This document shows positions 9,261-17,897 of a stretch of 64,000 bases of DNA, piece after piece. A program made the translations under genes and the position numbers. Source of the DNA: Treponema sp. (GTDB taxonomy: Bacteria; Spirochaetota; Spirochaetia; Treponematales; Treponemataceae); NCBI GenBank assembly GCA_017549025.1, contig JAFYWB010000068.1, positions 62,001 through 126,000 on the forward strand, written 5' to 3'. Under the pieces are notes generated by a model. The model worked only from the letters and a program-made list of their open reading frames with translations. It ran no database searches and was not told the origin of the DNA. Numbering within the stretch: the stretch's first letter is position 1; every line of letters starts with the position of its first letter.

Positions 9261-9530
9261 ATGGCACTTACAAAAGACACAACTGCTGCCATCGTTACCA
9301 AGTTCGGAACAAGCGAACGGGACACTGGCAACACAAGAGTTCAGGTAGCACTGCTGACTGAACGCATCAAGCAGCTCACAGAGCACTGCAAGACTTTCAA
9401 GAAGGACAAGGGTGCAGCCCGCCGTCTTATTATCTTGGTTGGTCAGCGCAGAAGCCTGTTGAAGTATTTGCAGCGTACAGACCTTGAAGGTTATCGTGCG
9501 CTTATCAAAGAACTTGGCCTGCGAAAGTAA
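9261..9530 (+). CDS. rpsO: 30S ribosomal protein S15
   Basis: An 89-residue protein of the usual length with family features: TGNTRVQVALLTERIKQLTEH, the DKGAARRLIILVGQRR block and LLKYLQRTD. It binds 16S rRNA in the platform of the small subunit. AGGAG is placed correctly before ATG 9261. It precedes pnp, the order found widely in bacteria, and is separated from it by a hairpin. Confidence 0.97.
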   Translation: MALTKDTTAAIVTKFGTSERDTGNTRVQVALLTERIKQLTEHCKTFKKDKGAARRLIILVGQRRSLLKYLQRTDLEGYRALIKELGLRK

Positions 9531-9538
9531 GCTGTGGG

Positions 9539-9578
9539 GGACAGTCTGCTGCCGTTGTGTGCGGGAGACTGTCCTTTT
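9539..9578 (+). terminator. Hairpin between rpsO and pnp
   Basis: GGACAGTCT and AGACTGTCC form a perfect 9-bp stem around an 18-base loop, followed by only four T. It is best read as an attenuator or processing site between the two genes, as known for rpsO-pnp in enterobacteria. Confidence 0.6.
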
Positions 9579-9598
9579 CATTTTTAGGAGAAAAAGAA

Positions 9599-11698
9599 AT
9601 GGTTCATAGAGTATCATATACATTAGCTGGACAGGAATTGATTTTGGAAACTGGTCGCTTGGCAAAGCAGGCCAACGGTTCTGTCTACGCTCAGTTTGGC
9701 GGTTCCGCCGTTATTGCCACAGTCTGTGCTTCCAGCGAGGCTCGTGAGGGACTTGATTTTGTTCCCGTAACTGTTGATTACAACGAAAAATACTACGCTG
9801 CCGGAAAGATTCCTGGTGGATTTATTAAGCGTGAAGGTCGCCCAAAGGACAAGGAAATTCTCGTTTCCCGCCTTATTGACCGCCCCATGCGCCCCTTGTT
9901 CGAGGTAGCCTTTGGCCGTGAGATTCAGATTGTACCAACCTGTATTTCCTCCGACCAGGTGAACCCACCTGACATTCTGGCTGTAATCGCCAGTTCTGCC
10001 GCTGTTGTTATTTCCGACATTCCTTTTAACGGCCCCATTGCTGGTGTTCGTGTGGCCTATGTTGACGGACAGTACGTTATTAACCCCACCTACGAGCAGA
10101 TTGACAAGGCTGACTTGGAAATTGTTGTAGCAGGAACAGCAGAAGGCTTTACCATGGTAGAAGGTGGTGCCAAGGAAGTTTCCGAGGAAATCATGCTGGG
10201 TGCTCTGGCTAAGGCTCAGGAATTCATTACTGATATGTGTCATCTTCAGGATGAGCTTCGCAAGTTGGCTGGAAAGGAAAAGCTTCCTCTTTGTCCTTCC
10301 ACCGCCACACTGGAAAACAAGGATGCCATGTTGGCAGAAGCCATGCCCAAGATGGAAGAAGCTTGCTTTGTAAAGGGTAAGCATCAGCGTCACGAGGCAA
10401 TCGGGGCTGTAAAGGCTAGCTTGGCAGAAAAATATGCCGAGCAGCTGGAAGATGATTTGCAGAAGAAGCTTTTCAACGGCCTCTTTGAGGATATGGAATA
10501 CAATATCCTTCGCAAGAGCATTCTCGACAAGGGAATCCGTGTAGACGGCCGTGGAACAGAGGATATTCGCCCCATTACCTGTGAAATCGATGTTCTGCCT
10601 CGTCCCCATGGTTCTGCCGTGTTTACCCGTGGTGAAACTCAGTCCTTGGCCGTTGCCACTTTGGGTACTTCTTTGGACGAGCAGGTATACGACGACATTG
10701 ATGGCGACCGCCGTGAGCACTTTATCCTGCACTACAACTTCCCTCCATACTCTGTAGGTGAGGTTGGACGCATGGGAACTGGTCGCCGTGAAATCGGTCA
10801 CGGAAACTTGGCTCGTCGCTCTCTTGAGGCCATGGTGCCTTCTCGGGAAATCTTCCCCTATACCATCCGTGTTGTATCTGAAATCCTTGAGTCCAACGGT
10901 TCTTCCTCCATGGCATCTGTTTGTGGTGGAACCCTGTGTATGTTGGCCGCTGGTGTTCCCATGAAAAAGCCTGTTGCAGGTATTGCCATGGGATTGATTA
11001 CCGAAGGTGACAAGTACGAAAAGTACGCCATCCTTTCCGACATTTTGGGAGAGGAAGACCACTTGGGAGACATGGACTTTAAGGTTGCTGGTACTGTAGA
11101 CGGAATTACAGGTTTCCAGATGGACATTAAGATTGCTGGTGTTACCACAGAGATTATGCAGAAGGCTCTGGACCAGGCTCGTCGTGGTCGTCTCCACATC
11201 CTGAACATCATGAACCAGACCATCAGCAAGCCCGCAGAGAAAATCAGCGAGTATGCACCAAAGATTGAGACCATGAAGATTGATGTGGACAAGATTGGTG
11301 CCCTTATCGGTCCTGGTGGAAAGGTAATCAAGGGTATTTGTGCTGCCCACGATGTAAAGATTGACACCGAGGACGACGGAACTGTTATCATCTACGGTAA
11401 GACTGGAAAAGCCACCGATGCTGCCAAGGCTGCAGTTAAGGCTATTGTGGAAGATCCAGAGGTTGGAACAATCTACAACGGAACTGTTAAGCGCATTATG
11501 GACTTTGGTGCCTTTGTGGAGATTCTGCCCGGTAAGGAAGGCCTATGCCACATTTCTAAGCTTTCTCGCCAGCGTGTAGAGAAGGTAACCGATGTTATTA
11601 AGGAAGGTCAGCAGATTCCTGTAAAGCTTTTGGAAATCGACAAGATGGGTCGCTTGAACCTGTCTTACATCGATGCCCTTGAGGATCAGAAGAAATAA
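9599..11698 (+). CDS. pnp: Polyribonucleotide nucleotidyltransferase (PNPase)
   Basis: PNPase is a 3'-to-5' phosphorolytic exoribonuclease. The 699-residue protein has the two RNase PH-like domains (first with GKIPGGFIKREGRP, second with GRREIGHGNLARR), followed by KH (KIGALIGPGGKVIKGI) and S1 (GTIYNGTVKRIMDFGAFVEI) domains. ATG 9599 is chosen because AGGAG lies upstream and the sequence from MVHRVSYTLAG aligns with family starts; the open frame extends further 5' into the hairpin loop. It ends the ribosome/RNA operon. Confidence 0.97.
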   Translation: MVHRVSYTLAGQELILETGRLAKQANGSVYAQFGGSAVIATVCASSEAREGLDFVPVTVDYNEKYYAAGKIPGGFIKREGRPKDKEILVSRLIDRPMRPLFEVAFGREIQIVPTCISSDQVNPPDILAVIASSAAVVISDIPFNGPIAGVRVAYVDGQYVINPTYEQIDKADLEIVVAGTAEGFTMVEGGAKEVSEEIMLGALAKAQEFITDMCHLQDELRKLAGKEKLPLCPSTATLENKDAMLAEAMPKMEEACFVKGKHQRHEAIGAVKASLAEKYAEQLEDDLQKKLFNGLFEDMEYNILRKSILDKGIRVDGRGTEDIRPITCEIDVLPRPHGSAVFTRGETQSLAVATLGTSLDEQVYDDIDGDRREHFILHYNFPPYSVGEVGRMGTGRREIGHGNLARRSLEAMVPSREIFPYTIRVVSEILESNGSSSMASVCGGTLCMLAAGVPMKKPVAGIAMGLITEGDKYEKYAILSDILGEEDHLGDMDFKVAGTVDGITGFQMDIKIAGVTTEIMQKALDQARRGRLHILNIMNQTISKPAEKISEYAPKIETMKIDVDKIGALIGPGGKVIKGICAAHDVKIDTEDDGTVIIYGKTGKATDAAKAAVKAIVEDPEVGTIYNGTVKRIMDFGAFVEILPGKEGLCHISKLSRQRVEKVTDVIKEGQQIPVKLLEIDKMGRLNLSYIDALEDQKK

Positions 11699-11718
11699 GC
11701 TGCACTGTATAACGCAGG

Positions 11719-11830
11719 GGCTGCCTAAGAAGTTGTGATGAGCATGTTTTATGATGAAGAATCCTTTGTTAAAAGAATTCTTCATCATGAAGTGTAAGTC
11801 ACGGAAACTTCTGTAGGCAGCCTTTTTTTT
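11719..11830 (+). terminator. Large branched terminator after pnp
   Basis: An outer arm (11719-11734) pairs with 11806-11822 and is followed by eight T. Inside it sits an independent hairpin whose 11-bp arms 11752-11762 and 11777-11787 are perfectly complementary. The whole makes a cruciform-like structure of about 105 nt. Confidence 0.75.
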
Positions 11831-11847
11831 CGGAAGTGAGGTTCACC

Positions 11848-13137
11848 GTGTCGGTTACAACACAGATTTTGTCTAACAATGTGGTACTCATTACAGAGCC
11901 TGTTGCAACGGTAAAGACTGCTGCAGTGGGCTTTTGGTTTCCTGTAGGTTCTCGCTACGAGGGAACGGAGCAACGGGGAGCTTCCCACTTTGTGGAGCAC
12001 ATGATTTTCAAGGGAACCCACAGTCGTTCCGCCTTTGACATAGCCTTGGCCTTTGATCGCATTGGTGGCTACCTCAATGCCTTTACAGACAGAGAAACCC
12101 TGTGCCTTCATTGCGTGGTGCCAGCCACTCATTTGGCCAAGGCACTGGATGTGCTGGTGGACATGTGCTCCAACTCCCGCTTTGACGAAAAGGAGCTGGA
12201 ACGAGAACGGGCGGTAATCCAGAGTGAAATCATTTCTTCTCAGGATGACCCTGAAGAAGCAGCCCTGGATGCTGCCAGTGAAGCAGCTTGGCCCAATCAC
12301 CCTATTTCCGCTTCTATTGCAGGCACCGTGGATGAGGTAGGATCCTTGACTAAGGACACCTTGGTGGACTGGTACAAAGAGCATATTGTTTCAGGGCCCT
12401 TGGTGATTTGTGCTGCAGGAAATGTGGACACAACGCTATTGCAGCAGATGGCAGAGACCTTACCCTGCAGAAGTAGCTGTAGCAAGGACTGGCTCAAAGT
12501 GGCCACCTTGAATGGACGGCAGGGCAGGGCTCCCCAGTGGCAGAATGGCATTCAGTTTAAGGATGCACCCTTCCGTCAGATGCAGTTTTTCTTACAACTT
12601 CCCGTAGCAGAGCCGAAATCTGATCGAGACTACTATTGCTGGGCGGTGGCTAATGCCTTGGTGGGCGACACCATGAGTTCTCGGCTGTTTCAAAAGCTGC
12701 GAGAGGAAGGGGGCTACAGCTACAATGTCTACAGCTTTATGACCTATTATAGCGATGCAGCTTGTTGGTGTGCCTATGCTTCTGCTGCAAAAAAGGATAG
12801 CCAGAAGGTGGTGGCCACCCTGTATCAAGAGCTCCGTCTGCTAAAGGAAAAGGGCTTTAGTCAAGATGAGCTTGATGCCGCCTGTGAGCACATTTGTGGC
12901 GAGGAAATTATTGCCGCAGAGGACATGGACTACCGCTCCAAACGGCTTTTCCGCCACCATAGCTTTGGCTTTCCCCAAACCACCACTCAAGAGATTGCCG
13001 ACTTGATTCACAGCCTGACCAAGGAAGAAGTGACGAGCGCCCTGAATCAGCTACTGGATTTTGACAAGGCAGCCTTGCTGGTGTACGGCAACAACCCCAC
13101 GGAAAGCTTTCAGAAAAAGATTCTTGCTTTGGTGTAG
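11848..13137 (+). CDS. M16 family zinc metallopeptidase
   Basis: A 429-residue pitrilysin/processing-peptidase-like protein. The inverted zinc motif HFVEH gives H47, E50 and H51, and the distal Glu lies in the ERERAVIQSEI helix. The second M16 half contains the typical SRLFQKLREEGGYSYNVYS segment. Such genes commonly follow pnp (YmxG/MppB-like). GTG 11848 is chosen because GAGG lies six bases upstream; GTG 11836 lies within that site. No signal peptide is seen, so it is probably cytoplasmic. Its substrate is unknown. Confidence 0.9.
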   Translation: MSVTTQILSNNVVLITEPVATVKTAAVGFWFPVGSRYEGTEQRGASHFVEHMIFKGTHSRSAFDIALAFDRIGGYLNAFTDRETLCLHCVVPATHLAKALDVLVDMCSNSRFDEKELERERAVIQSEIISSQDDPEEAALDAASEAAWPNHPISASIAGTVDEVGSLTKDTLVDWYKEHIVSGPLVICAAGNVDTTLLQQMAETLPCRSSCSKDWLKVATLNGRQGRAPQWQNGIQFKDAPFRQMQFFLQLPVAEPKSDRDYYCWAVANALVGDTMSSRLFQKLREEGGYSYNVYSFMTYYSDAACWCAYASAAKKDSQKVVATLYQELRLLKEKGFSQDELDAACEHICGEEIIAAEDMDYRSKRLFRHHSFGFPQTTTQEIADLIHSLTKEEVTSALNQLLDFDKAALLVYGNNPTESFQKKILALV

Positions 13138-13201
13138 AAGCTGGTGAAGAAAATTACTTCACTATACAAGTTTTACGTCTATGGGAGGGGATGGAATTTG
13201 T

Positions 13202-13232
13202 TTGACATGTAGCCCCCTCTATGTGATATAAT
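13202..13232 (+). promoter_or_regulatory. Promoter of the structured RNA upstream of the glycan island
   Basis: TTGACA and TATAAT are both perfect matches, separated by 19 bp, which is longer than ideal. No open reading frame with a ribosome site follows for about 200 bases. Confidence 0.6.
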
Positions 13233-13238
13233 CAATAG

Positions 13239-13360
13239 AACATTCCGTGTACCCAACTCCCAGCTGTTTCGGCAGCGGATAGGAGGATGCACCTTCAAAC
13301 CCCATGCGTTTCCAGGCAACCGTGTAGCTGCCACTGGGAAAGGTATGGGGTTTTGGTGTT
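13239..13360 (+). ncRNA. Candidate structured RNA with an H-type pseudoknot
   Basis: Stem 1 pairs TCCCAG (13258-13263) and GGCAGC (13271-13276) with GCTGCC (13327-13332) and CTGGGA (13334-13339). Stem 2 pairs AAACCCCAT (13297-13305), which lies inside stem 1, with ATGGGGTTT (13345-13353) outside it; CACC 13290-13293 and GGTG 13355-13358 extend it. The order a-b-c-b'-a'-c' is an H-type pseudoknot. It could be a small RNA, or a leader controlling the glycan genes that start about 75 bases downstream. I could not match it to SRP RNA, 6S, tmRNA or a known riboswitch. Confidence 0.5.
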
Positions 13361-13402
13361 TATGGGGGTGGGGGGATGAATCGTAGATTGAATTGATATA
13401 AA

Positions 13403-13419
13403 TAGATTGTCCAAATCTA
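13403..13419 (+). promoter_or_regulatory. Small inverted repeat before the first island gene
   Basis: TAGATT and AATCTA flank five bases, 16 bases before the ATG at 13436. A second TAGATTG copy lies at 13384. It could be an operator; the evidence is only the symmetry and position. Confidence 0.3.
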
Positions 13420-13435
13420 CTTTTGTGAGGAAATT

Positions 13436-15241
13436 ATGCAAGCATTAATGTTAGCAGCTGGAATGGGAAAAAGATTAGGAAAATATACAGAGAATGCAAC
13501 AAAGTGTATGGTTCCCGTTAATGGGAAAACTTTAATTGAGTATGCAATTGAATCTCTTATCGAAGCAAAAATAAAAAAACTTACATTGGTTGTTGGTTAT
13601 AAAAAAGAGGTACTAAAAGACTTTTTAAAAGATAGATATAACGAAATAGAAATTAATTACATAGATAATGATGTCTTTGATACAACGAACAATATTTTTT
13701 CACTATATATGGCACGAGATATATTAGCACAAGATGATACAATTCTTTTAGAAAGTGATTTGATTTTTGATAAAGATATTATTACGGAAATTATTGAGAA
13801 TAAAAATCCTAATCTAGCTGTTGTTTCTCCATTCGAAACTTGGATGGATGGAACTTGTGCCTTAATCGATGAACAAAATGTAATAAAGGGGATTTTGGGT
13901 AAAACTGAATTTAATTGGCATGAAACTCATCAATATTTTAAAACAGTCAATATATATAAGTTTTCAAAAGAATTTGCTACTACTGTATATATGCCATTTC
14001 TTGAAGCGTATCAAACTGCATATGGAAAGAATGAGTATTATGAAACAGTTTTAAAAGTTATTTCTTTTTTAGGAAATTCAACTTTTAAAGCTCATTCAGT
14101 AGATGGTTCTCGTTGGTATGAAATTGATGACCCTGCAGATTTAGCTATTGCAGAGACAAGATTTTCATTTGGTAAGAAGCATTTATATAATATGTCAAAA
14201 TCATTTGGTGGATATTGGCGTTTTCCTTCTATGCTAGATTATTGCTATTTGGTAAATCCATATTTCCCTCCAAAATCATTGGTTGAAGAATTAAAAGCTA
14301 ATTTTGAAGTGTTATTGGAAAGTTATCCAAGTGGTGATAGACAGCAAAGTTTACTTGCTGGTAAAATTTTTGGAATAAATCCAGATTATATTGCGGTTGG
14401 AAATGGAGCTGCTGAGTTAATTTCTGGGTATGCAGATTTTATAGAAGGAAAAGTGGTAGTTCCATATCCTACTTTTAATGAATATCCTGAACGATTGGGT
14501 AGCGACAGAACTATTTGGTTGAAAACAGATGAAAACTTTTCATATACTATTGATGATATATTGAATTGTATAAAAGAAACTAATGCAAAATCTGTATTGC
14601 TTATCAATCCTGAAAATCCAAGTGGTCATTTTTTTACCGAACGAGAAGTTTTAGGTCTTTTAGATGAATTAAAACAACAAAATATTAATCTAATTTTTGA
14701 TGAAAGTTTTATTGATTTTGCTGAAAAAAAAATAAGATATACTCTGATAAAAGATAAGATTTTGGAAAAATATCCAAATCTTATTGTTATAAAATCAATT
14801 AGTAAAAGTTATGGTGTTCCTGGTATTCGTTTAGGAATTTTAGCAAGTAGTAATAAGGATTTGGTATACAAAATTACAAGACGAACGTCCATATGGAATA
14901 TAAATAGTTATGCAGAAAATTTTTTGCAGATTTTCGATAAATATAAAAAATATTATTCTGAGGGATGCGATAAAATTGCTGATGAGAGAGCAAGATTTAT
15001 GGCATTGTTAAAAGATATTTCTTGGCTAGAAGTGTATCCAAGTCAGGCAAATTATGTTTTGTGCAAACTTAAAGATAAAATTACAAGTGAAAGTTTAGCA
15101 ATACTGTTACTAGATAAATACAATATTTTTATAAAGGATTTATCTTCAAAAAAGGGTTTTGAAGATGGACAATTTATTCGCTTGGCTGTAAGAAATACTG
15201 AAGACAATAACAAATTAATAGAAGCTCTGAGGAAAATGTAA
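13436..15241 (+). CDS. Fusion of a nucleotidyltransferase and a PLP-dependent aminotransferase (PntC-like)
   Basis: Residues 1 to about 245 are a LicC/PntC-type cytidylyltransferase with LAAGMGKRLG, the lysine segment MVPVNGKTLIEY and metal-binding LESDLIFD. Residues about 260-601 are a fold-type I aminotransferase of the HisC/CobD group: NPENPSGHFF, DESFIDF, and the PLP lysine K457 in SISKSYGVPG. The architecture matches PntC of Treponema denticola, which makes CMP-2-aminoethylphosphonate. No PEP mutase or phosphonopyruvate decarboxylase lies in this window, so the amine could instead be a phosphoamine such as phosphoethanolamine or serinol phosphate. It leads the operon with Wzx, an octopine-dehydrogenase-like enzyme and LicD. 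GAGG precedes the ATG. Confidence 0.85.
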   Translation: MQALMLAAGMGKRLGKYTENATKCMVPVNGKTLIEYAIESLIEAKIKKLTLVVGYKKEVLKDFLKDRYNEIEINYIDNDVFDTTNNIFSLYMARDILAQDDTILLESDLIFDKDIITEIIENKNPNLAVVSPFETWMDGTCALIDEQNVIKGILGKTEFNWHETHQYFKTVNIYKFSKEFATTVYMPFLEAYQTAYGKNEYYETVLKVISFLGNSTFKAHSVDGSRWYEIDDPADLAIAETRFSFGKKHLYNMSKSFGGYWRFPSMLDYCYLVNPYFPPKSLVEELKANFEVLLESYPSGDRQQSLLAGKIFGINPDYIAVGNGAAELISGYADFIEGKVVVPYPTFNEYPERLGSDRTIWLKTDENFSYTIDDILNCIKETNAKSVLLINPENPSGHFFTEREVLGLLDELKQQNINLIFDESFIDFAEKKIRYTLIKDKILEKYPNLIVIKSISKSYGVPGIRLGILASSNKDLVYKITRRTSIWNINSYAENFLQIFDKYKKYYSEGCDKIADERARFMALLKDISWLEVYPSQANYVLCKLKDKITSESLAILLLDKYNIFIKDLSSKKGFEDGQFIRLAVRNTEDNNKLIEALRKM

Positions 15242-15243
15242 AT

Positions 15244-16761
15244 TTGAAAAGTCAAATTAAGATAGGTGCAATATTAACTTTTGTTTCTCTTCTTATTGGA
15301 AATGCAATTTCTTTAGTTTATACGCCATTTATGCTCAAAACACTTGGGCAAGTTGAATATGGATTGTATGGATTAGCAAATTCAATTGTAGGCTATCTTA
15401 CAGTCCTAGATTTTGGCTTGGGAAATACCGCTATTAGATATACTGCAAAATATAAAGCGGAAAATAAAGAGGAAAAATTAAAGTATATGTATGGGATGTT
15501 TATCATTTTATATACTTTAATAGGAATAATAACTTTTACTATTGGCTATGTTTTTTCATTAAAGGCAAATATTTTCTTTAAAAATGGGTTATCTTTCGAA
15601 GAGGTAAAAACTGTAAAAACCTTATTAATTTTAGCTTCAATAAATTTAGCAGTATCATTTCCTTTTGGTGTTTTCACATCGGTTATAACAGCATATGAGA
15701 AATTTATTTTCTTGAAAGTTTCAACTATTGTTAGGTATTTATTAAATCCATTAGTATATATTCCTGTTTTGTTTTTTGGATATAAATCGATTGGTTTGAT
15801 AATAGCAACTACTGTATTAAATTTTATTTTTTTATTAATAAATTTATTATATTGTTTATTTAACTTAAAAATAAAAATTTCTTTTAAGAAGTTTGATTTT
15901 ACATTAATAAAAGAAATTTTTTCTTATTCAGTTTGGATTTTTGTCGGTAGTATTGTTAATCAGCTATGGTGGAACTCTGGACAATTTATGCTTGGTATTT
16001 ATTCGTCAGCAGTATCTATTGCAATTTTTAATTTGGCAATGCAGTTTAAAAGTTATTTTGAATCATTTGCAACATCAATTTCAGGTGTTTTTTTGCCAAG
16101 GTTAACAAGTATGGAGGCAAATAAAGCTTCTGATGGAGAATTTACAGATTTATTTATTAAAGTTGGACGATTGCAGTTTATATTAATATCTCTTATTTCA
16201 ACTGGTTTTATTTTATTCGGACGACAATTTATTTTTATCTGGGCTGGTGAAAATTACGATTTTTCGTATTATGTTACTTTAATTATTTTTATACCTCTTG
16301 CATTGGTTGACACTCAAACATTAGGAATTGCTATTTTACAAGCCAAAAATAAACATAAATTTAGATCTGTCGTGTATTTGTGTGTCGCAATTTTTTGTAT
16401 AGTAGTATGTATTCCATTTATCAAAAAATTTGATGTAATAGGATGTGCTTCAGCAACAGCTTTAGCTCTGACACTTGGTAATTTATTGATAATGAATTGG
16501 TATTATCATAAAAAAATTCATTTAGATGTTTATAAATTTTGGAGCGAACTATTAAAAATGTTACCAGGGGTTATTGTATCGACCATTATGATGTGGTTAG
16601 GAATAAAATATTTATTTCCGAATCTCAATTCATATAAAATATTGCTACCGTTTATATTGCTGTATGTTATGTTGTATTTTGTGGTAATGTATTTTACATC
16701 GTTTAATGCGTATGAAAGAAGTTTAATACATGGTATTACTAGAAAAATAAGGAGAATGTAA
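15244..16761 (+). CDS. Wzx-type polysaccharide flippase
   Basis: A 505-residue, strongly hydrophobic protein with about 12-14 predicted membrane segments, of the MATE/Wzx/MurJ superfamily. The N-terminal pattern LIGNAISLVYTPFMLKTLGQ, then EYGLYGLANSI and LDFGLGNTAIRY, is typical of O-antigen flippases. It should move lipid-linked repeat units across the inner membrane. The start is TTG 15244, two bases after the previous stop, with GAGG upstream. Its stop overlaps the next start by one base. AT-rich codon use matches the island. Confidence 0.88.
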   Translation: MKSQIKIGAILTFVSLLIGNAISLVYTPFMLKTLGQVEYGLYGLANSIVGYLTVLDFGLGNTAIRYTAKYKAENKEEKLKYMYGMFIILYTLIGIITFTIGYVFSLKANIFFKNGLSFEEVKTVKTLLILASINLAVSFPFGVFTSVITAYEKFIFLKVSTIVRYLLNPLVYIPVLFFGYKSIGLIIATTVLNFIFLLINLLYCLFNLKIKISFKKFDFTLIKEIFSYSVWIFVGSIVNQLWWNSGQFMLGIYSSAVSIAIFNLAMQFKSYFESFATSISGVFLPRLTSMEANKASDGEFTDLFIKVGRLQFILISLISTGFILFGRQFIFIWAGENYDFSYYVTLIIFIPLALVDTQTLGIAILQAKNKHKFRSVVYLCVAIFCIVVCIPFIKKFDVIGCASATALALTLGNLLIMNWYYHKKIHLDVYKFWSELLKMLPGVIVSTIMMWLGIKYLFPNLNSYKILLPFILLYVMLYFVVMYFTSFNAYERSLIHGITRKIRRM

Positions 16762-17879
16762 TGCCTAAAATTACTATTGTTGGTGCTGGAAATATAGGGA
16801 TAGCTTGTGCAGTAGATTTAGCTCAAGATAAAGAAAATCATGTAACAGTATTTACTCATAAAGCAAGGAATTTGAACAAAATATTTTCAAAAGTAGATAT
16901 AGATACAGACGAAGTTATTTGTACAGAGTCAATTTATATAACCAATGATAAAGAATCTGCATTTAAAGAATGTGAAATAGTTATAGTAACATTACCTTCT
17001 TTTTTAATTGATAATTTTGTAAATGAAATATCATGTTATACTCCAAAAATAATTTACTATGTTCCTGGTTATGGGGGAAAGGAACTTTATAGTAAGACTT
17101 TATCAGAAAATGGAATTGTTATTGCTGGTTTGGAAAGAGTTCCTTATATAGCAAGGTTACAAACTCTTAATAAAGTTTCTGCATCAAAGAAAACATCCAT
17201 AGCTTGTGCAGCATTAAAGTCAAAAGATACAGAATATGCTTGTGCATTGATAGAAAAGTTATTTAATATTCCATGTGTTAGAATAAATAGTTATTTAACT
17301 GTTTCCTTTACACCATCAAATCCAATTCTTCATACATCTAGATTATTTAGTATGTTTGAGAAGTTTACTTTTGATACAATTTTATCTAGGCAGATAAAGT
17401 TTTATGCTGAATGGAATGCCCTCTCATCAGAAAACTTAATTTGTATGGATAAGGAACTTGATGCAATTGTTTCAAAGGTTCAGGGTGTGGATGTTTCCCA
17501 ATATAAATCGATATGTAAACATTATGAATCTTTTACTGTAGAAGCAATGACTGATAAAATAACTTCAATAAAAGCTTTTAAGGATATCTTGTCACCTTTA
17601 ATTAAGACTGCGGACGGAATGTACAAAATCGATTCAAAGTCACGATATTTTGAAGAAGATTTTTTATTTGGATTATTAATATTAAAATCCTTTGCAGAGA
17701 TATTAAAAGTTGATACACCATATATGAATAAAGTCTTAAATTGGTATGGGAAATTAACAACATTGCAAATATTAGATTGTGATAATAGGTTAAAACTTGA
17801 TAACTTGCAAAAGTTTCCAATCTTGCATAATTTTGGAATAAAAGATATTGAAAGTATCCAGAAATACTACAAAGATTAA
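16761..17879 (+). CDS. Octopine/nopaline dehydrogenase family protein
   Basis: The N-terminal Rossmann fold begins ITIVGAGNIGIACAVDL and the C-terminal helical domain carries SNPILHTSRLF, matching the NPxxH catalytic region of opine dehydrogenases. These enzymes join an amino group and a 2-oxo acid by NAD(P)H-dependent reductive condensation. Its place between a CDP-amine-making fusion enzyme, a flippase and LicD suggests it modifies the amine or an amino sugar of the surface glycan; that is inference. The start overlaps the flippase stop (TAATG) and AGGAG lies upstream. The exact substrates cannot be read from sequence. Confidence 0.75.
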   Translation: MPKITIVGAGNIGIACAVDLAQDKENHVTVFTHKARNLNKIFSKVDIDTDEVICTESIYITNDKESAFKECEIVIVTLPSFLIDNFVNEISCYTPKIIYYVPGYGGKELYSKTLSENGIVIAGLERVPYIARLQTLNKVSASKKTSIACAALKSKDTEYACALIEKLFNIPCVRINSYLTVSFTPSNPILHTSRLFSMFEKFTFDTILSRQIKFYAEWNALSSENLICMDKELDAIVSKVQGVDVSQYKSICKHYESFTVEAMTDKITSIKAFKDILSPLIKTADGMYKIDSKSRYFEEDFLFGLLILKSFAEILKVDTPYMNKVLNWYGKLTTLQILDCDNRLKLDNLQKFPILHNFGIKDIESIQKYYKD

Positions 17880-17897
17880 ATATAAGAGGAATATTTT

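Noticed and set aside
9623-11350. 575-codon open frame antisense to pnp
   Set aside because: It is a shadow of the strongly biased pnp frame; no recognisable domain or start signal.
13239-13360. Cobalamin riboswitch, SRP RNA or 6S RNA in the pseudoknot region
   Set aside because: A GCCACTG string recalls the cobalamin riboswitch, but the rest of that consensus is absent; the SRP GGAAGGAAGCAGC loop and the 6S rod with central bubble are also absent.
13240-13436. JUMPstart/ops element upstream of the glycan cluster
   Set aside because: No GGCGGTAGC-type ops sequence is present on the plus strand.
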